This document shows positions 61,765 through 64,000 of a stretch of DNA of 64,000 nucleotides, one piece after another. Numbering within the stretch: the first letter of the stretch is position 1; each line of letters opens with the position of its first letter. This stretch comes from Sansalvadorimonas sp965221135 (GTDB lineage Bacteria; Pseudomonadota; Gammaproteobacteria; Pseudomonadales; Endozoicomonadaceae), in NCBI GenBank assembly GCA_965221135.1, contig CBDCRZ010000106.1:1302001-1366000 (forward strand). The letters are read 5' to 3'. The notes under the pieces are model-generated. The model made no database searches. It was not told where the DNA came from and worked only from the letters and a program-made list of their open reading frames with translations. Position numbers and translations under genes: made by a program.

Positions 61765-62220
61765 GTGTTTCGTGGCGTGAACTCTCTCAATATGGATGCG
61801 AAAGGACGATTGGCTGTGCCGACACGTTACCGCTCTGTCTTGACGGTTCGTTGCGAAGGGCATTTGGTTGCCACTATTGATACCGAAGAGCGTTGCTTAC
61901 TGATTTATCCGGTTGATGAATGGGAAGCCATTCAGGCCAAGATTGAGTCTCTGCCCAGTTTTCACCCGATGGCGCGCCGGATTCAGCGACTGCTGATCGG
62001 ACATGCTACGGATTTGGAGATGGATGGCAATGGCCGTGTACTGATTCCGCCGATGCTGCGGGAGTACGCGGGGTTGTCCAAGAAAACCGTACTGCTGGGG
62101 CAGGGTAAGAAATTCGAACTTTGGGATGAAGGTTGCTGGAATGAGCGCCGCGATACCTACCTGCAGGAAGCTGCCGGTGGCGAATCGACCCCGGAAGAGC
62201 TACAGACACTGTCGTTGTAA
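61765..62220 (+). CDS. mraZ: Transcriptional regulator MraZ
   Basis: AbrB-fold regulator that represses the dcw (division and cell wall) cluster. It has 151 residues (E. coli 152) from a GTG with a GGAGG site. The two AbrB-like halves are visible: NMDAKGRLAVPTRYR, and MDGNGRVLIPPMLREYAGL followed by GQGKKFELWDE. It is the first gene of the cluster, preceded by its own operator boxes. Confidence 0.97.
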   Translation: MFRGVNSLNMDAKGRLAVPTRYRSVLTVRCEGHLVATIDTEERCLLIYPVDEWEAIQAKIESLPSFHPMARRIQRLLIGHATDLEMDGNGRVLIPPMLREYAGLSKKTVLLGQGKKFELWDEGCWNERRDTYLQEAAGGESTPEELQTLSL

Positions 62221-62253
62221 ACCTGTTTTCAAACGACGGATTAATAAGTGCTG

Positions 62254-63180
62254 ATGATGAGCAAGAAGTTTCAACATAAAACCGTACTCCTTGATGAGGC
62301 GGTTGACTGTCTGGTAACCGATGGCGGTGGGCAGTACATCGACGGCACATTTGGCCGCGGTGGCCATAGCCGTTTGATTCTGTCCCAGTTGGCGGACGAC
62401 GGACAACTGATCGGGATTGATAAAGATCCTGTTGCCGTTGGTGTTGGTCAGACTTTGATGGAAGAAGATAAGCGGTTCCGTATCTGTCATAGCTCTTTTG
62501 CAGATATGAAAGATTTAACCGGCGACGAGAAGGTAGACGGCATCCTGCTTGATCTGGGCGTCTCTTCTCCGCAGCTGGATGATGCGTCTCGGGGCTTTAG
62601 TTTTCAGAATGATGGCCCTCTGGATATGCGCATGGATACCAGTCGGGGCTTGAGTGCAGCAGCCTGGTTGGCGGTGGCGGATGAAGAAGAGATCACAGAT
62701 GTGATCAAGCGGTTTGGTGAAGAGAAGTTTGGTCGCCGTATGGCTCGGGGCATTATTGAAGCCCGTGCTGAAGCACCGATTACCACCACAGCACGACTGG
62801 CGAAGATTATTGCTGATGCCAACCCGGTGTGGCCGAAGAGAATTCATCCGGCTACCAAGGCGTTTCAGGGTATCAGGATCTTTATAAACAGTGAGCTGGA
62901 TGACCTGGAACGGGTAATGGAGAACAGTCTGGAACTGCTCAAACCCGGTGGGCGGTTGGTCATTATCAGCTTCCACTCACTGGAAGATCGCATGGTGAAG
63001 CGGTTTATCCGCCGTCATGAAAAGGGTGATGACGTACCCAGCTGGGTTCCTCTTACGGAAGATCAGCTGAACCGTCGCCTGAAAAGTGTGGGCAAGGCCC
63101 GTAAGGCTGGCCCGGAAGAAATTGAAGGGAACCCTCGAGCACGCAGTGCTGTGATGCGGGTGGCGGAACGGTTGGCGTGA
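62254..63180 (+). CDS. rsmH: 16S rRNA m4C1402 methyltransferase RsmH (MraW)
   Basis: Methylates N4 of C1402 in 16S rRNA, the same nucleotide whose ribose is methylated by RsmI. About 308 residues. SAM-binding segments are YIDGTFGRGGHSRLIL and LIGIDKDP; further markers are ILLDLGVSSPQLDDASRGFSF, DMRMDTSRG and ISFHSLEDRMVKRF. The ATG at 62254 aligns with E. coli MM-K-x2-H-TTVLL; a GTG at 62248 has the slightly better Shine-Dalgarno, so the first codons are uncertain. Confidence 0.95.
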   Translation: MMSKKFQHKTVLLDEAVDCLVTDGGGQYIDGTFGRGGHSRLILSQLADDGQLIGIDKDPVAVGVGQTLMEEDKRFRICHSSFADMKDLTGDEKVDGILLDLGVSSPQLDDASRGFSFQNDGPLDMRMDTSRGLSAAAWLAVADEEEITDVIKRFGEEKFGRRMARGIIEARAEAPITTTARLAKIIADANPVWPKRIHPATKAFQGIRIFINSELDDLERVMENSLELLKPGGRLVIISFHSLEDRMVKRFIRRHEKGDDVPSWVPLTEDQLNRRLKSVGKARKAGPEEIEGNPRARSAVMRVAERLA

Positions 63181-63488
63181 TACGGCGTCTGCTGGATGTG
63201 ACGCCGCTGCTGGTCATCAAAGGGCGTATGTCCTGGTTGCCGGCAATGTTGTTTTTGAGTGTTGTGCTGTCGGGGATTGCGTTGAGCTATGTCGCGCAGC
63301 TGAATCGGCAGTCCTTCAATCAGTTGCAGTCTGAGCGAATGCGAAAAAATGCCCTTCAGGAAGAATGGGGGCAGCTGTTATTGCAGCACAGCACCTTGAC
63401 TGCTCATGGCCGAATTGAAAACCTGGCTCGTGAGCAGCTCAACATGGATGTTCCCGGAAAGGACCGGATCGTTAGGATACAGCCGTGA
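63177..63488 (+). CDS. ftsL: Cell division protein FtsL
   Basis: Small bitopic divisome protein that works with FtsB and FtsQ to activate FtsWI. The 103-residue product starts with GTG overlapping the rsmH stop. One transmembrane helix lies at about 20-41 (LPAMLFLSVVLSGIALSYVAQ), then a periplasmic leucine-zipper-like coiled coil. Sequence is poorly conserved in this family, and position between rsmH and ftsI is the main support. Confidence 0.92.
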   Translation: MIRRLLDVTPLLVIKGRMSWLPAMLFLSVVLSGIALSYVAQLNRQSFNQLQSERMRKNALQEEWGQLLLQHSTLTAHGRIENLAREQLNMDVPGKDRIVRIQP

Positions 63489-64000
63489 AAACAGGCATGA
63501 GAGCAAGACGAGAAAAAAGTGTCTCAGCTCAAAAGCGTGCAGTAGAGCCAGAGAGCAATAGAGTAAGGGGCGCAAAAAAACAAAAAGAGACCACCAGAAA
63601 TGGCAGCCAGGAAAAAGGCTCTCAAGTCTGGAGGTTTCGTCTTATTCAGACATTTATGTTGATAGCTGTGTTGCTGGTCTCTGGTCGCGTGGCCTATCTG
63701 CAGATTGAGGATCGTTCCTTTCTTGAGGGGCAGGGAGATCTTCGTACCCTGAGAAATGTATCGCTGCCAGCATCTCGGGGAATTGTTGTTGATCGTAATG
63801 GTCGGCCATTAGCGGTCAGTACCCGTGTGGTGGATATTATTGCTAATCCGCAAATCGCTATTGATAGCCGTGATCACTGGCCTGAGTTGAGCAAGGCTCT
63901 GAACATCAGTTATGGCACCCTGAAGCGGAAGCTTGAGGGTGGCTTTGAAGAAGGGTTGCGCTTTATCTACCTTCAGCGGCGTATGAAGCCCGGTGCTGCC
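63485..64000 (+). CDS. ftsI: Peptidoglycan transpeptidase FtsI (PBP3), N-terminal part
   Basis: Reads without a stop from GTG at 63485 to the window end (172 codons), so the gene is cut by the edge. After a basic, Lys/Arg-rich cytoplasmic segment of about 50 residues there is one transmembrane helix (RLIQTFMLIAVLLVSGRVAYL, shortened) and the start of the class B PBP domain: LRNVSLPASRGIVVDRNGRP and LAVSTRVVDIIANPQ are typical FtsI sequence. The catalytic SxxK domain lies outside the window. The start overlaps the ftsL stop and has an AGGA site. Confidence 0.93.
   Translation, partial: MKTGMRARREKSVSAQKRAVEPESNRVRGAKKQKETTRNGSQEKGSQVWRFRLIQTFMLIAVLLVSGRVAYLQIEDRSFLEGQGDLRTLRNVSLPASRGIVVDRNGRPLAVSTRVVDIIANPQIAIDSRDHWPELSKALNISYGTLKRKLEGGFEEGLRFIYLQRRMKPGAA

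Overview
The window reads as a chromosomal segment of a gammaproteobacterium, probably an Oceanospirillales/Endozoicomonas-type symbiont of marine animals. The core gene order is the shared Pseudomonas/Oceanospirillales one: isc operon; ndk-rlmN-pilW-rodZ-hisS-yfgM-bamB-der; xseA | guaB-guaA; tas | rplM-rpsI-petABC-sspA-sspB | dolP-diaA-yraN-lpoA | rsmI-rnpB-mraZ-rsmH-ftsL-ftsI. The genus is an inference from this synteny plus eukaryote-like and type III secretion genes; no rRNA is present to test it.

Layout. 1-3.9 kb: tail of the isc Fe-S assembly operon (iscU, iscA, hscB, hscA, fdx, iscX). 4.1-6.8 kb: accessory block with a secreted Ser/Glu/Thr-repeat protein and a coiled-coil protein. 7.0-8.9 kb: purine salvage (gsk, gpt). 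9.1-17.6 kb: ndk to der, with ispG absent between rodZ and hisS and a terminator in its place. 17.7-18.7 kb: unknown membrane protein. 18.8-23.8 kb: xseA divergent from guaBA. 23.8-31.5 kb: accessory region with an F420-reductase-like protein, a signal-peptide kinase-like protein, a DUF3187 barrel, a 1153-residue receptor-like protein with an SRCR-type domain, and a degraded DUF3187 gene tail. 31.6 kb: NhaC-type antiporter. 33.3-39.1 kb: a class I type III secretion (T3SS) chaperone followed by a 931-residue glycosyltransferase/LanM-kinase-like fusion, facing a minus-strand sctD-sctE-sctF-sctG segment. 39.4-47.9 kb: fadD, small exported proteins, a DJ-1/YajL protein, two GlpT-like antiporters, tas. 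48.0-58.2 kb: ribosomal proteins, cytochrome bc1, SspAB and the LpoA-YraN-DiaA-DolP envelope/replication cluster. 58.3-61.4 kb: a GT34-like glycosyltransferase and a Hanks-type Ser/Thr kinase on either side of rnpB. 61.7-64 kb: start of the division/cell wall cluster.

The most notable candidate system is the chaperone plus glycosyltransferase/LanM-kinase fusion next to T3SS needle and basal-body genes. It looks like a chaperone-effector pair whose effector combines a GT4 glycosyltransferase with the phosphorylating half of a lanthipeptide dehydratase. With the SRCR-type receptor-like protein, the GT34-like enzyme, the soluble Ser/Thr kinase and the exported kinase-like protein, the accessory genes point to manipulation of, or contact with, a eukaryotic host. 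These genes lie as discrete insertions between conserved housekeeping blocks.
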